Positions 7,883 to 16,478 of a stretch of 43,589 bases of DNA are shown one piece after another. The position numbers and the translations under genes were made by a program. Each line of letters starts with the position of its first letter. Position 1 is the first letter of the stretch. A model generated the notes under the pieces. That model saw nothing but the letters and a program-made list of their open reading frames with translations. It had not been told where the DNA came from and did not search any database. The stretch comes from Methylobacterium sp. J-076 (GTDB lineage Bacteria > Pseudomonadota > Alphaproteobacteria > Rhizobiales > Beijerinckiaceae): positions 1-43,589 of the forward strand of contig NZ_JAKSXW010000117.1 in the NCBI RefSeq assembly GCF_022829405.1. Reading direction: 5' to 3'.

Positions 7883-8455
7883 TCAGCCCCGGTCGTCCGC
7901 GCCCTCGCCGGCATCGGCCAGCGCCGCACCGACCTCGAGGCCGAGGTCGTCGAGGTTGAACGAATCGCGCTCGATCACGGCCTCGCCGCGGGCCTGACGC
8001 TCGGCCTCCTCGGGGCTGCGGGCGATGTTGACGGTGATCTCGACCTCGACCTCCGGGTGGAGGGTCACCGGCACCTTGAACAGGCCCAGGGTCTTGATCG
8101 GGTGGTTGAGGATGATCTGGTTGCGCTCGACGGAGTAGCCGTCCTTCGTCACGATCTCGGCGAGGTCGCGGGTCGAGACGGAGCCGTAGAGCACGCCGGT
8201 CTCACCGGACTGGCGGATGAGCATGAAGCTCTGGCCATTCAGCTTCTCGGCGATGGCCTCGGCGTCCTTCTTGCGGTCGAGGTTGCGGGCCTCGAGCTGG
8301 GCGCGCTGCGCCTCGAAGTGCTTCTTGTTGGACGCGGTGGCGCGCAGGGCCTTGCCGCGGGCCAGCAGGAAGTTGCGGGCGAAGCCGGGGCGGACGTTCA
8401 CGGTCTCGCCCATCTGGCCGAGCTTGGCGACGCGTTCGAGCAGGATCACTTCCAT
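7883..8455 (-). CDS. rplI: 50S ribosomal protein L9
   Basis: 190 residues. The L9 N-terminal signature is intact ([20 protein letters not shown], then [16 protein letters not shown]), joined by the long central helix to the C-terminal rRNA-binding domain ([39 protein letters not shown]). A C-terminal tail of about 40 residues beyond the usual 150 is acidic ([15 protein letters not shown]), as in related alphaproteobacteria. A good Shine-Dalgarno (AAGGAGA on the minus strand) precedes the ATG at 8455. It is part of the rpsF-rpsR-DUF2232-rplI operon, 45 bases after the DUF2232 gene. Confidence 0.98.
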   Translation of the reverse strand: MEVILLERVAKLGQMGETVNVRPGFARNFLLARGKALRATASNKKHFEAQRAQLEARNLDRKKDAEAIAEKLNGQSFMLIRQSGETGVLYGSVSTRDLAEIVTKDGYSVERNQIILNHPIKTLGLFKVPVTLHPEVEVEITVNIARSPEEAERQARGEAVIERDSFNLDDLGLEVGAALADAGEGADDRG

Positions 8456-8478
8456 GGTCTGTCTCCTTCTGGGATCTT

Positions 8479-8494
8479 TGGGGCCGTTCGGCCC
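8479..8494 (-). other. GC palindrome immediately upstream of the rplI ribosome-binding site
   Basis: GGGGCCGTTCGGCCCC (16 bases) forms a tight hairpin in the 45-base gap between the DUF2232 stop and the rplI ATG. Minus-strand RNA reads hairpin, then AAAGATCCCAG, then the Shine-Dalgarno. It could act as a processing or stability element separating rplI from the upstream cistrons; this is inference. Confidence 0.4.
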
Positions 8495-8500
8495 CGGGGG

Positions 8501-9514
8501 TCACGGCGCCGCGGGGCCCTTGGGCACGGAGGCCTTGGGCCGGCGGCGGTCGAGGACGGTGTCGGCGAGGCCGAAAAGGGTGAGGGCGATCAGGGCGATG
8601 CCCTGGGTCACGAACAGGACGACGTACATCCCGAACAGCATCAGGGCCCGGCCGGGGCGCCCACGGGAACGGTCGTGGAAGGCGGCCAGCCCCTGGAGCG
8701 CGAACACGGCGGTGAAGGCGCCGACCAGGGCGACGCCGAGGACGCCCGCATAGCCGGGGGCAAAGCTCAGCACGAACGCGGTCGCCAGGGCGCCGAGGCA
8801 GGTGCGGGGCATCTTGGTGGAGGGCAGGTCCGGCCAGGGGCGCATGAGGCGCCCGGAGATCCGCACGATCCGCGCGGCGGCCCAGAGGTAGAAGGTCAGC
8901 AGCATGGCGAGGCCGTGGGCGGCCAGCGCCGGCACCACGGTCGCGAAGGCGTCGGCCAGCTCGTCGCGGGTGACCTCGGCACCGTCCTCCTGCGCCGCAT
9001 CGGGGGCGGCTTCGCCTGCCTCGGCCGGCGGCGTCTGCCGGGCGGCGGCGGGCCGGGGCGCGGGGCTGCGGGATTCCACCAAGGTGTGCGAGAGCTTCTG
9101 GAGCTGCGCCTCGTAGGCCGCATAGTTCGGCGAGGACAGGACGGCGATGGAGATGAACGCGAGCGCCGCCGTGGCCGCGATCCAGCCGAGCAGGCGGCCG
9201 GTCGGGTACCATTCGAGGCCCGCTTCGGTTTCCCGGCCCAGCAGCGCGAGGTAGGCGAGCCACCACGCGGGCAGGGCGATGTAGGCGGCGAAGGCGAGCC
9301 CCATGAAGGGCTGGATGACCGCCATCAGCACGAGGCTGCCGGTGGCCGCGGCGGCCAGGGCCGCCCGCTGGCTCCAGCCCAGGCCGACGATCAGGATCGG
9401 CAGCGGGGCGAGCAGGTAGAGGGTGATGGCGAGGCCGGTTCCCTTCAGCAGGACGCCGAACAGGAGTGCGGACACGAGGCCCGCGCCGATGCCGATGAGG
9501 ATGTTGTGTCCCAT
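8501..9514 (-). CDS. DUF2232 multi-pass membrane protein
   Basis: 337 residues from the ATG at 9514 (MGHNILIGIGAGLVSALLFG). An in-frame ATG at 9562 would add 16 residues of no clear conservation. The sequence has about eight hydrophobic segments, including LLAPLPILIVGLGW, PAWWLAYLALL, FLSFAP-type and MYVVLFVTQGIALIALTLFG. A Pro/Ala/Glu-rich loop of about 50 residues lies in the middle. DUF2232 proteins sit between rpsR and rplI in many Rhizobiales and resemble YybS-type membrane proteins, but their role is unknown. The conserved placement inside a ribosomal-protein operon is the only functional hint. Confidence 0.85.
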   Translation of the reverse strand: MGHNILIGIGAGLVSALLFGVLLKGTGLAITLYLLAPLPILIVGLGWSQRAALAAAATGSLVLMAVIQPFMGLAFAAYIALPAWWLAYLALLGRETEAGLEWYPTGRLLGWIAATAALAFISIAVLSSPNYAAYEAQLQKLSHTLVESRSPAPRPAAARQTPPAEAGEAAPDAAQEDGAEVTRDELADAFATVVPALAAHGLAMLLTFYLWAAARIVRISGRLMRPWPDLPSTKMPRTCLGALATAFVLSFAPGYAGVLGVALVGAFTAVFALQGLAAFHDRSRGRPGRALMLFGMYVVLFVTQGIALIALTLFGLADTVLDRRRPKASVPKGPAAP

Positions 9515-9601
9515 GGGTTCCGCTGTCCCCCCGCCCGCGAGGGAGGGGTTAGGGGCCTGCACCGTGCCCCAACGATCGAGCGGGTTCGCCGCCCTCTCAG
9601 A

Positions 9602-9626
9602 GCCGGCCCGGACATGCCGGGCCGGC
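9602..9626 (-). terminator. Strong hairpin just downstream of rpsR
   Basis: Ten-base perfect arms GCCGGCCCGG (9602-9611) and CCGGGCCGGC (9617-9626) around a five-base loop lie 16 bases after the rpsR stop on the minus strand. There is no clear U-tract. It probably acts as a partial terminator or mRNA-end stabiliser separating rpsF-rpsR from the less abundantly needed DUF2232 gene; this is inferred from position and strength. Confidence 0.5.
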
Positions 9627-9641
9627 GGTTCTCTCAGGAGA

Positions 9642-9893
9642 CTACTTGATCACGTAGGGGAGCAGGCCGAGGAAGCGCGAGCGCTTGATCGCCTGGGCGA
9701 GCTCACGCTGCTTCTTGGCCGACACCGCCGTGATGCGGGATGGGACGATCTTGCCGCGCTCCGACACGTAGCGGGAGAGCAGCTTCACGTCCTTGTAGTC
9801 GATCTTCGGCGCGTTCGCGCCGGAGAAGGGGCAGGTCTTCCGACGACGGAAGAAGGGACGACGGCCGCCGCCGCCACCAGCACCGAAAGCCAT
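9642..9893 (-). CDS. rpsR: 30S ribosomal protein S18
   Basis: 83 residues. The S18 core is intact: [40 protein letters not shown] and [23 protein letters not shown] glycine-rich start ([19 protein letters not shown]) replaces the short N-terminus of E. coli S18, as seen in other alphaproteobacteria. S18 pairs with S6 on the platform of the 30S subunit. The gene starts two bases after the rpsF stop, so the partners are co-translated. Confidence 0.98.
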   Translation of the reverse strand: MAFGAGGGGGRRPFFRRRKTCPFSGANAPKIDYKDVKLLSRYVSERGKIVPSRITAVSAKKQRELAQAIKRSRFLGLLPYVIK

Positions 9894-9895
9894 GA

Positions 9896-10315
9896 TCAGT
9901 TCTCCCCGCCGAAGCCGCCGCCACCGCCGCCGCCACCGAAGCCGTCGTCGTCACGACGCCGGCCACGCTCACGGTCCTTGCGGTCGTCGCGGTCGCGCTT
10001 CTGCATCATCGCGGACGGCTCGGAATCGAGTTCCTCGACCCGCACCGTCATGAAACGCAGGATGTCTTCCGAAATCTGCATCTGACGCTCCATCTCGGCG
10101 ATGGCCGCGGGCGGCGCATCGATGTTGAGGAGCGCGAAGTGCGCCTTCCGGTTCTTCTTGATGCGGTAGGCGAGGGACTTGACGCCCCACATCTCGATCT
10201 TCTCGAGACGCCCGCCGTTCTGCTCGATGACGCCCTTGTAGGTGTCGATCATCGTCTCGACCTGCTGGGACGTCACATCCTGGCGCGCCAGGAGCACGTG
10301 CTCGTAGAGAGGCAT
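9896..10315 (-). CDS. rpsF: 30S ribosomal protein S6
   Basis: 139 residues from the ATG at 10315 ([20 protein letters not shown]). The S6 fold is recognisable from [20 protein letters not shown] and [20 protein letters not shown]. The C-terminus carries a charged stretch ([18 protein letters not shown]) and a glycine run ([15 protein letters not shown]), reminiscent of modified or extended S6 tails and probably disordered. AAAGG six bases before the ATG is the ribosome-binding site. The leader can fold into two competing hairpins, one of which hides that site (see the leader feature). First gene of the rpsF-rpsR-DUF2232-rplI operon. Confidence 0.98.
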   Translation of the reverse strand: MPLYEHVLLARQDVTSQQVETMIDTYKGVIEQNGGRLEKIEMWGVKSLAYRIKKNRKAHFALLNIDAPPAAIAEMERQMQISEDILRFMTVRVEELDSEPSAMMQKRDRDDRKDRERGRRRDDDGFGGGGGGGGFGGEN

Positions 10316-10318
10316 TCC

Positions 10319-10370
10319 GGGCCTTTCGTCGTCAAAGGAGGCCCGACCGCTCGCGCGGGTGATTCGGGCC
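10319..10370 (-). promoter_or_regulatory. Candidate structured leader of rpsF (S6:S18 autoregulation?)
   Basis: Minus-strand RNA upstream of rpsF can form two overlapping hairpins. Hairpin A (10370-10340): a 7-bp stem GGCCCGA/UCGGGCC with a 5-nt bulge (AUCAC) and an inner CCGC/GCGG stem closed by a GCGA tetraloop. Hairpin B (10344-10319): GGGC and CUUU pair with AAAG and GCCC, with a CUC bulge, covering the AAAGG ribosome-binding site. The GGGC shared by both makes them mutually exclusive. S6:S18 complexes are known to bind a bulged hairpin in their own leader in several bacteria, so autogenous control is a reasonable hypothesis. I did not confirm a match to that motif. Confidence 0.45.
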
Positions 10371-10679
10371 GGTTCGTTCCGCATGTCGCTCGGCGCCAAG
10401 CCCTTCGAGCCGTATTTCAAGGCCCGAGCGGTTGATCGAAGGCGGAGACACGGGACAACGGGATAGAAGTCAGTGACGACTCGCCCCTGTGCCGCAAGCG
10501 GCACCGTCCGTTCAGCCCCCGGCCGGAGCGAACGCGAAGGGGGCCGCATAATGGGTTTTGCCCCGCCCCGCAACCCTCGGCGGCGCATTCCGAGACGGCC
10601 CGAGGCCGGGACTTGCGGTGGCCACGGGGAGCCGACAGGTAGGGTGAGAGCCCTCCGCTCCACCCCGGACGCGCCCGCC
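10371..10679. other. Divergent intergenic region between rpsF and pdxJ
   Basis: About 310 bases separate the rpsF leader hairpins from the pdxJ start. The region should hold the promoters for both divergent operons. I could not pick out convincing -35/-10 boxes on either strand. Open frames crossing it are in-frame extensions of rpsF and pdxJ with no conserved residues. No RNA gene was recognised. Confidence 0.6.
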
Positions 10680-11426
10680 ATGACCGTTTCGCAGCTCCGC
10701 CTCGGCGTCAACGTCGATCACGTCGCCACCGTCCGTAACGCCCGCGGCGGGGCCTATCCCGACCCTGTGCGGGCGGCCCGGCTCGCCGTCGAGGCCGGGG
10801 CGGACGGGATCACGGCGCACCTGCGCGAGGATCGCCGCCACATCCGCGATGCCGACATCGCGGCGCTGAAGGCCAACCTCACCGTGCCCCTCAACTTCGA
10901 GATGGGGGCGACCGACGAGATGATCGCCATCGCCATCGCGACGGAGCCGCACGCGGCCTGCCTCGTGCCCGAGAAGCGCGAGGAGCGCACCACCGAGGGC
11001 GGGCTCGACATCGTCGGCGGGCGCGACCACCTCGCCCCGCGCATCCGCGCCCTCGCCGAAGCCGGGATCCGCGTCTCGCTGTTCGTGGAGCCGGAGCCGG
11101 AGGTGATGGAGGCGGCCAGGGCGCTGGGCGCACCCGTGGTCGAACTGCACACCGGGAGCTATTGCGAGGCGGCCATGGCCGGCGATGCCGCGGCCGTGGC
11201 GCACGAGCTGGCCCGCCTCCGCCGGGCTGCCGCGCACGGGGCCGGGCTCGGCCTGGAGATCCATGCCGGGCACGGCCTCACCACCGACAGCGTCGGGCCG
11301 GTCGCCGCCATCCCACAGATCCGCGAGCTCAACATCGGCCACGCCCTCATCGCCGACGCCATCTTCGTCGGGCTGGCGCAGGCGATCCGCGATATGCGCG
11401 CGGCCATGGACGGGGCCCGCGGATGA
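10680..11426 (+). CDS. pdxJ: Pyridoxine 5'-phosphate synthase
   Basis: 248 residues. PdxJ condenses 3-amino-1-hydroxyacetone phosphate with 1-deoxyxylulose 5-phosphate to form PNP in the DXP-dependent vitamin B6 route. Diagnostic motifs: [17 protein letters not shown] at the start, [43 protein letters not shown], and [14 protein letters not shown]. The ATG at 10680 gives the canonical N-terminus. The stop overlaps the acpS ATG (ATGA). Note that dxr, acting in the branch competing for DXP, lies elsewhere in the window at 21.9 kb. Confidence 0.98.
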   Translation: MTVSQLRLGVNVDHVATVRNARGGAYPDPVRAARLAVEAGADGITAHLREDRRHIRDADIAALKANLTVPLNFEMGATDEMIAIAIATEPHAACLVPEKREERTTEGGLDIVGGRDHLAPRIRALAEAGIRVSLFVEPEPEVMEAARALGAPVVELHTGSYCEAAMAGDAAAVAHELARLRRAAAHGAGLGLEIHAGHGLTTDSVGPVAAIPQIRELNIGHALIADAIFVGLAQAIRDMRAAMDGARG

Positions 11427-11821
11427 TCCTCGGCATCGGCTCCGACCTCTGCGACATCCGCCGCATCGAGAAGACCCTCGCCCGCCACGGCGAGCGGTTC
11501 ACCCACCGGGTGTTCACCGACGGCGAGCGGGCGCGCTGCGACAGGCGGGCGGCCCGCGCCGAGGGCTATGCCCGGCGCTTCGCCGCCAAGGAGGCCTGCG
11601 CGAAGGCCCTCGGCACCGGCCTAAGCGAGGGGGTGTTCTGGCGCGACATGGAGGTGGTGAACCTGCCCTCCGGACAGCCGACCCTGCGCCTCGCCGGCGG
11701 TGCGGCCGAGCGGTTGGCGGCGCTCGTCCCCGCGGGCCACGCCGCGCGGATCCACGTCTCCCTGACGGATGACCCGCCGCTGGCCCAGGCCTTCGTGGTC
11801 ATCGAGGCCGTCCGGGATTAG
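11423..11821 (+). CDS. acpS: Holo-[acyl-carrier-protein] synthase
   Basis: 132 residues, typical for AcpS, which transfers the 4'-phosphopantetheine arm of CoA to a serine of apo-ACP. The Mg-binding aspartate is in [18 protein letters not shown], and the catalytic-site helix is [30 protein letters not shown] also matches the family. The ATG at 11423 overlaps the pdxJ stop by four bases. The pdxJ-acpS pairing is conserved across proteobacteria. Confidence 0.97.
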   Translation: MILGIGSDLCDIRRIEKTLARHGERFTHRVFTDGERARCDRRAARAEGYARRFAAKEACAKALGTGLSEGVFWRDMEVVNLPSGQPTLRLAGGAAERLAALVPAGHAARIHVSLTDDPPLAQAFVVIEAVRD

Positions 11822-11988
11822 GATGGGACCCCTGCGCGTTGCGGGTGGCCCGTTCATGGTTTAGATCGCCGCACCCAGCGGACACGATGGCGGCGCAATC
11901 CTCGCGAATGAGATGCGCACGGAGCCGCCACGCCCAGCCTCGCCCCGGCGGCGCAGGGCGGTAACGGTCGATCAGTAGGAACGTGCGC

Positions 11989-12774
11989 GTGAATCACGAG
12001 GGTAAGTCGCTCGCCAAGCCGGGGGAAGCCGGCACATGGGCGAGCATCCGTGAGACCCTGAAGGTCGGCATCCAGGCGCTCCTCATCGCGCTGGTCGTGC
12101 GGACGCTGCTGTTCCAGCCCTTCAACATCCCCTCGGGCTCGCTGGTGCCGACGCTGCTGATCGGCGACTACCTGTTCGTCTCGAAGTATTCCTACGGCTA
12201 CTCGAAGTTCTCGCTGCCCCTGTCGGAATACATCCCGATCGAGGCGAACGGCCGCGTCTGGGCGGCCGAGCCGAAGCGCGGCGACATCGCGGTGTTCAAG
12301 CTGCCCAAGGACAACTCGACAGACTACATCAAGCGGGTGATCGGCCTGCCCGGCGACAAGATCCAGATGATCGACGGGGTGCTGAACATCAACGGCCAGC
12401 CCGTGAAGCGCGAGCGCATCGCCGACTACGAGACCGCCGACGCCTACGGCCAGCCGACCAAGGTGCCCCAATACATGGAGACCCTGCCCAACGGCGTGGT
12501 CCACCGGGTGATCGAGCGGGACGGGGACAACGGATTCTGGGACCGGACCGAGCAGTACACCGTCCCCGCCGGCCACTTCTTCATGATGGGTGACAACCGC
12601 GACAACTCCACCGATTCGCGCGACCTCGCCAATGTCGGCTACGTACCGTTCGCCAACTTCGTCGGGCGCGCCGAGATGATCTTCTTCTCCATCGACGAGG
12701 GGACGCCCGCCTGGCAGATCTGGAACTGGCCGGCCCACGTGCGCTGGACGCGCCTGTTCTCGACGATCCATTGA
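11989..12774 (+). CDS. lepB: Signal peptidase I
   Basis: 261 residues from the GTG at 11989; a GTG two codons earlier (11983) is possible. The AGGA at 11977-11980 is eight bases from 11989 but only two from 11983, which decides the start. One N-terminal membrane helix (VGIQALLIALVVRTLLF) anchors a periplasmic serine protease that removes signal peptides. The catalytic serine is in NIPSGSLVPTLLIGD (Leu replaces the usual Met after the Ser). The general-base lysine is in DYIKRVIGLPGDK, about residue 115. The C-terminal box is GDNRDNSTDSR. The gene follows acpS after a 167-base gap and its stop overlaps the rnc TTG start. Confidence 0.97.
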   Translation: MNHEGKSLAKPGEAGTWASIRETLKVGIQALLIALVVRTLLFQPFNIPSGSLVPTLLIGDYLFVSKYSYGYSKFSLPLSEYIPIEANGRVWAAEPKRGDIAVFKLPKDNSTDYIKRVIGLPGDKIQMIDGVLNINGQPVKRERIADYETADAYGQPTKVPQYMETLPNGVVHRVIERDGDNGFWDRTEQYTVPAGHFFMMGDNRDNSTDSRDLANVGYVPFANFVGRAEMIFFSIDEGTPAWQIWNWPAHVRWTRLFSTIH

Positions 12775-13538
12775 GCGCGGACGCGACCTCGGCACCGCGC
12801 GCCTCGGCGCGGGCGAAGCGGGCTCACAAGCCCCGCCCGCCGCTGTCCGAACTCGAACAGAAGATCGGCCACGTCTTCGCGGACAAGGACCTGCTCGGCC
12901 GGGCGCTCACCCATACGAGCAAGGCGTCGGGCCGCAACGGCAGCTACCAGCGCCTCGAATTCCTGGGCGACCGGGTCCTGGGTCTCGCCGTCGCGGAGGG
13001 CCTCTACGCGGCCCTGCCCGATGCCGACGAGGGCGACCTCTCCCGCCAGCTCGCGGGCCTCGTCCGGCGCGAGACCTGCGCGGCCGTCGCGGGAACCTGG
13101 GGCGTCGGCCCTCACCTCATCCTCGGCCAGGGCGAGGTGATGGGCGGCGGACGGCGCAACCAGACCATCCTCGCCGACGTCTGCGAGGCGATTCTCGGGG
13201 CGATCTACCTGGATGCCGGCTTCGACGCCGCCCGCGCCGTCGTGGAGGCGCATTTCCGCCCGGCCGAGCCCGGCACGGCGCCCCGCGGGCGCGACGCGAA
13301 ATCGACCCTGCAGGAATGGGCCATGAGCCGCGGCCTGCCGATTCCCACCTACGCCATCGCGGAGCGCACGGGGCCCGACCACGCGCCGCATTTCCGCATG
13401 GCGGTGCAGGTGGAGGGGCTTGAACCCGGCTTCGGCGAGGGCACCTCGAAGCGGGTGGCCGAGCAGGCCGCCGCCGGGGCGCTCCTCGCCCGCGAAGGCA
13501 TTACGGCGGTGGGTGAAGCCGCCGCGGAGACGCTATGA
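12771..13538 (+). CDS. rnc: Ribonuclease III
   Basis: 255 residues. A TTG at 12771 overlapping the lepB stop (TTGA) is the best start; it implies translational coupling. The catalytic domain shows the signature QRLEFLGDRVLGLAVAEGLY and the second acidic cluster ADVCEAILGAIYLDAGF. The C-terminal double-stranded-RNA-binding domain begins near residue 175 (DAKSTLQEWAMSRGLPIPTY) and ends GTSKRVAEQAAAGALL. It processes rRNA precursors and structured mRNAs. It sits between lepB and era, the order usual in proteobacteria. Confidence 0.97.
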   Translation: MSADATSAPRASARAKRAHKPRPPLSELEQKIGHVFADKDLLGRALTHTSKASGRNGSYQRLEFLGDRVLGLAVAEGLYAALPDADEGDLSRQLAGLVRRETCAAVAGTWGVGPHLILGQGEVMGGGRRNQTILADVCEAILGAIYLDAGFDAARAVVEAHFRPAEPGTAPRGRDAKSTLQEWAMSRGLPIPTYAIAERTGPDHAPHFRMAVQVEGLEPGFGEGTSKRVAEQAAAGALLAREGITAVGEAAAETL

Positions 13539-14509
13539 CCGATCAGGACCTCCCCGAGGAAGACGGCCCGGCGCCGCGCCCCCTCAAACCCTCCACGCTT
13601 CCGGGCACTCCCTCCGACGCCCGCGCGGGCTTCGTCGCGCTGATCGGCGTGCCGAATGCCGGCAAGTCGACCCTGCTCAACAACATCGTCGGGACCAAGG
13701 TCTCCATCGTCTCGCGCAAGGTGCAGACCACCCGCGCCCTGGTCCGGGGCATCGTGATCGAGGGCTCGGCCCAGATCGTGCTGGTGGACACGCCCGGCAT
13801 CTTCGCGCCCAAGCGCCGCCTCGACCGGGCGATGGTCCATTCCGCCTGGAGCGGCGCGGCGGACGCGGACGCGGTGTGCCTGCTGGTCGATGCCCGGAAG
13901 GGTGTCGATGAAGAAGTGGAGGCGATCCTCTCGCGCCTCGGCGACGTCCGCCGGGACAAGCTGCTGATCCTCAACAAGATCGATCTGATCCCGCGGGAGC
14001 GGCTCCTCGCCCTCGCCGCCCAGCTCAACGCGGCGGCGCCCTTCGCCGAGACCTTCATGATCTCGGCGCTCAAGGGCGATGGCGTCGCGGACCTGCGCAA
14101 GGCGCTCGCCTCCCGAATGCCGCCGGGCCCGTGGCTCTACCCGGAGGATCAGGTCTCCGACGCCCCCCTGCGGATGCTCGCCGCCGAGATCACCCGCGAG
14201 AAGATCTACGACCGCCTGCATGAGGAGCTGCCCTACCGCTCCACGGTCGAGACCGACCAGTGGCAGGTGAAGGCCGACGGCTCCGTACGGATCGAGCAGA
14301 CGATCTTCGTGGAGCGGGAGAGCCAGCGGGCCATCGTGCTCGGGCATGGCGGGCAGACCATTCGGTCGATCGGTCAGGCGGCGCGCATCGAGATCGCGGA
14401 GGCGGCTGACGCGACGGTCCACCTGTTCCTGCATGTGAAGGTCCGCGAGAACTGGGCCGACGACCCGGCCCGCTACCGGGAGATGGGGCTGGAATTCCCC
14501 CGGGGCTGA
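13535..14509 (+). CDS. era: GTPase Era
   Basis: 324 residues. G1 is GVPNAGKST (38-46), the switch region contains QTTRALVRG, G3 is VDTPGIF, and G4 is LNKIDL. The C-terminal KH domain carries the LPYRSTVETDQW, QRAIVLGHGGQTIRSIG and FLHVKVRENWADD motifs. Era binds the 3' end of 16S rRNA and checks 30S maturation. The ATG at 13535 overlaps the rnc stop (ATGA). The N-terminus carries about 30 extra residues rich in Pro and acidic residues. recO, which often follows era in alphaproteobacteria, is not present; the next 326 bases are non-coding. Confidence 0.98.
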   Translation: MTDQDLPEEDGPAPRPLKPSTLPGTPSDARAGFVALIGVPNAGKSTLLNNIVGTKVSIVSRKVQTTRALVRGIVIEGSAQIVLVDTPGIFAPKRRLDRAMVHSAWSGAADADAVCLLVDARKGVDEEVEAILSRLGDVRRDKLLILNKIDLIPRERLLALAAQLNAAAPFAETFMISALKGDGVADLRKALASRMPPGPWLYPEDQVSDAPLRMLAAEITREKIYDRLHEELPYRSTVETDQWQVKADGSVRIEQTIFVERESQRAIVLGHGGQTIRSIGQAARIEIAEAADATVHLFLHVKVRENWADDPARYREMGLEFPRG

Positions 14510-14835
14510 GGCTCCGCCGGGCCCCTTGCGCCCACATCTTCATGGCAAGGCGGAGCCGAAGCGATCCAGAGCGCGAGTCATCGGGACGAGTCGCGCCGCA
14601 CTGGATTGCTTCGCTCCACGCGCGATGACGAAATGGGACAGGACGAAGGCCCGATGCACTGAAGAAGGCGGCAAACAATCTGTCCGGACCGATGGCCGCC
14701 ATGACCGGGCGAGGCTGGGCGGGGGGACGCCGCCGGTGTATCAAAAGTCATCCCCCGATTCCGAGTTTGGCGCGCGCGCTGCCGGGCTGCGTGAGGGAAT
14801 CGGCTTTGTCCTCTCGCTCGCTCGACTGCCCCTGA
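14510..14835. other. Intergenic region era / RsmC-like gene, with a degenerate REP-like repeat
   Basis: The 326 bases hold no convincing gene. Bases 14551-14568 (CGGAGCCGAAGCGATCCA) and 14601-14630 (CTGGATTGCTTCGCTCCACG, then CGCGATGACG) are imperfect inverted arms of the repeat family seen at 6038-6127. They lie 40-120 bases after the era stop. The remainder (14640-14835) presumably holds the promoter of the downstream gene. Confidence 0.75.
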
Positions 14836-15741
14836 ATGATGCCCCACGCCGTCTACGGCCTGCCGCCCGTCGACCTCGCCGAACACCCCGATGACGCGAT
14901 TCAGGTTTCGCCGCTCGTGGTCGATTCGGCACGTCTCGAGGACATCGCCGATGCCACCCTCGACGGGGCGACCGTCTTCGCCCCCGCCGGCACGATCGAG
15001 CGGCGCTACGTCCTGGCCCACGTGCTGCGCGCCCTGGCGCCGGGCGCGCGGCTGATCGCCCTCGCGCCGAAGGACCGGGGCGGTGCCCGCCTCGCCAAGG
15101 AGCTCGCCGCCTTCGGCTGCCCGGCCGCCGACCAGCCGAAGCGCCACCACCGGATCTGCACGGCGATCCGCCCCGGCGCCCTGAGCGGGCTCGACGCCGC
15201 CATCGACGAGGGCGGCCCGCGCCATATCGACAACCTCGCCCTGTGCACGCAGCCGGGCGTCTTCTCCTGGGACCGGCTCGATCCCGGCACCGCCCTGCTG
15301 ATGGGCCGCCTGCCGGCCCTCAAGGGCAAGGGCGTCGACCTCGGCTGCGGCCTCGGCCTGCTCGGCCGGGCGGTGCTCGGGTCCACGGCGGTCACCGAGA
15401 TCACCCTGATCGACCTCGACCGGCGCGCCATCGAGATGGCCCGGCGCAACGTGGCCGACCCGCGGGCGCGGATCGTCTGGGGGGATCTCCGCAAGGGGGG
15501 GCTTCCCACCGGCCTCGATTTCGCGGTGAGCAACCCGCCCTTCCACGACGGGGGCGGCGAGGATCAGGCGCTCGGCAAGGCCTTCATCCAGCGCGCGGCC
15601 GAGGTCCTGCGGCCGGGGGGCGCCCTGTGGCTCGTGGCCAATGCGCACCTGCCCTACGAGGCGAGCCTGCGCGAGCGGTTCCGCGCGGTGGAGGCGGTGG
15701 CGCAGGAGGGCGGCTACAAGGTGTTCGAGGCGCGCAAGTGA
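14836..15741 (+). CDS. RsmC-like class I SAM-dependent methyltransferase
   Basis: 301 residues. The C-terminal half has the RsmC/RlmG-type catalytic core: the SAM loop VDLGCGLGLLGRAVL (about residue 170) and the N2-guanine methyltransferase motif AVSNPPFHDGG (about 235), then LRPGGALWLVANAHLPYE. The N-terminal half is a degenerate methyltransferase-like domain, as in RsmC (16S rRNA G1207 N2-methyltransferase). Function as an rRNA methyltransferase is therefore likely; the exact target base is inferred. ATG codons at 14836 and 14839 are both possible starts. Its stop overlaps the GTG of the pseudouridine synthase gene, so two rRNA-modification genes are coupled. Confidence 0.88.
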   Translation: MMPHAVYGLPPVDLAEHPDDAIQVSPLVVDSARLEDIADATLDGATVFAPAGTIERRYVLAHVLRALAPGARLIALAPKDRGGARLAKELAAFGCPAADQPKRHHRICTAIRPGALSGLDAAIDEGGPRHIDNLALCTQPGVFSWDRLDPGTALLMGRLPALKGKGVDLGCGLGLLGRAVLGSTAVTEITLIDLDRRAIEMARRNVADPRARIVWGDLRKGGLPTGLDFAVSNPPFHDGGGEDQALGKAFIQRAAEVLRPGGALWLVANAHLPYEASLRERFRAVEAVAQEGGYKVFEARK

Positions 15742-16478
15742 CCGCCAAGGCCGTCCGCCTCGACAAGCTCCTCGCCAATCTCGGGTACGGGTCCCGGCGG
15801 GAGATCCAGGGTCTGGCCCGGATGGGCGAGATCCGCCTCGACGGCGGGGCGTTGTCCGATGCCGGCGCCCGCATCGCCCTGACGCCGGACCTGCCGGCCC
15901 GCCTCACGGTGCAGGATACGCCCCTCGACCCGCTGCCCGGCCTGTGCCTGATGCTGCACAAGCCGGTGGGCGTCACGTGCTCGCACAAGGAGGCCGGTCC
16001 GCTGGTCTACGGGCTGCTGCCGGAGCGGTGGCGGCGCCGGGAGCCGCCCCTCTCGACTGTCGGGCGCCTCGACAAGGAGACGTCCGGCCTGCTTCTCCTC
16101 ACCGACGACGGCGGCCTGCTGCACCGGATCATCTCGCCCAAGGCCAACGTCGCCAAGCGCTATCAGGTGACACTGGCCCGCCCGCTCAAGGGCGACGAGG
16201 AAGCCGCGCTCGCCGCCGGCACGCTGATGCTCGACGGGGAGGACAGGCCCCTCCTGCCGGTGGCGATGGAGACCCATGACCCGACCCATTGCGCCGTCAC
16301 GCTGACGGAGGGCCGCTACCATCAGGTGCGCCGGATGTTCGCGGCGCTCGGCAACCATGTGGAGGCGTTGCACCGGGACCGGGTCGGCGGCCTCGACCTC
16401 CCGGCCGACCTGCCGGCGGGGGAGTTCCGCATCCTCGGGGAGGCGGACATCGCCGCGTTGTTCAGTGCAGGACTTTGA
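15738..16478 (+). CDS. RsuA-family 16S rRNA pseudouridine synthase
   Basis: 246 residues from a GTG overlapping the previous stop (GTGA). An N-terminal S4-like RNA-binding domain (VRLDKLLANLGYGSRREIQG) is followed by the RsuA/RluB catalytic domain. LMLHKPVGVTCSHKEAG is the family lead-in. The catalytic aspartate is in STVGRLDKETSGLLLLTDDG, and EGRYHQVRRMFAALGNHVEAL is the conserved substrate-binding loop. RsuA itself modifies U516 of 16S rRNA. Pairing with an RsmC-like gene supports a small-subunit role. Its 3' end overlaps the convergent gene at 16462 by 17 bases. Confidence 0.93.
   Translation: MTAKAVRLDKLLANLGYGSRREIQGLARMGEIRLDGGALSDAGARIALTPDLPARLTVQDTPLDPLPGLCLMLHKPVGVTCSHKEAGPLVYGLLPERWRRREPPLSTVGRLDKETSGLLLLTDDGGLLHRIISPKANVAKRYQVTLARPLKGDEEAALAAGTLMLDGEDRPLLPVAMETHDPTHCAVTLTEGRYHQVRRMFAALGNHVEALHRDRVGGLDLPADLPAGEFRILGEADIAALFSAGL

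Noticed and set aside
9515..9562. Upstream ATG at 9562 for the DUF2232 protein
   Set aside because: It adds a Pro/Gly-rich leader without membrane character; the ATG at 9514 starts directly at the first helix.
10473..10679. N-terminal extension of pdxJ from 10473
   Set aside because: The extension is unconserved, Arg/Pro-rich and lies in the promoter region; the canonical PdxJ start is at 10680.
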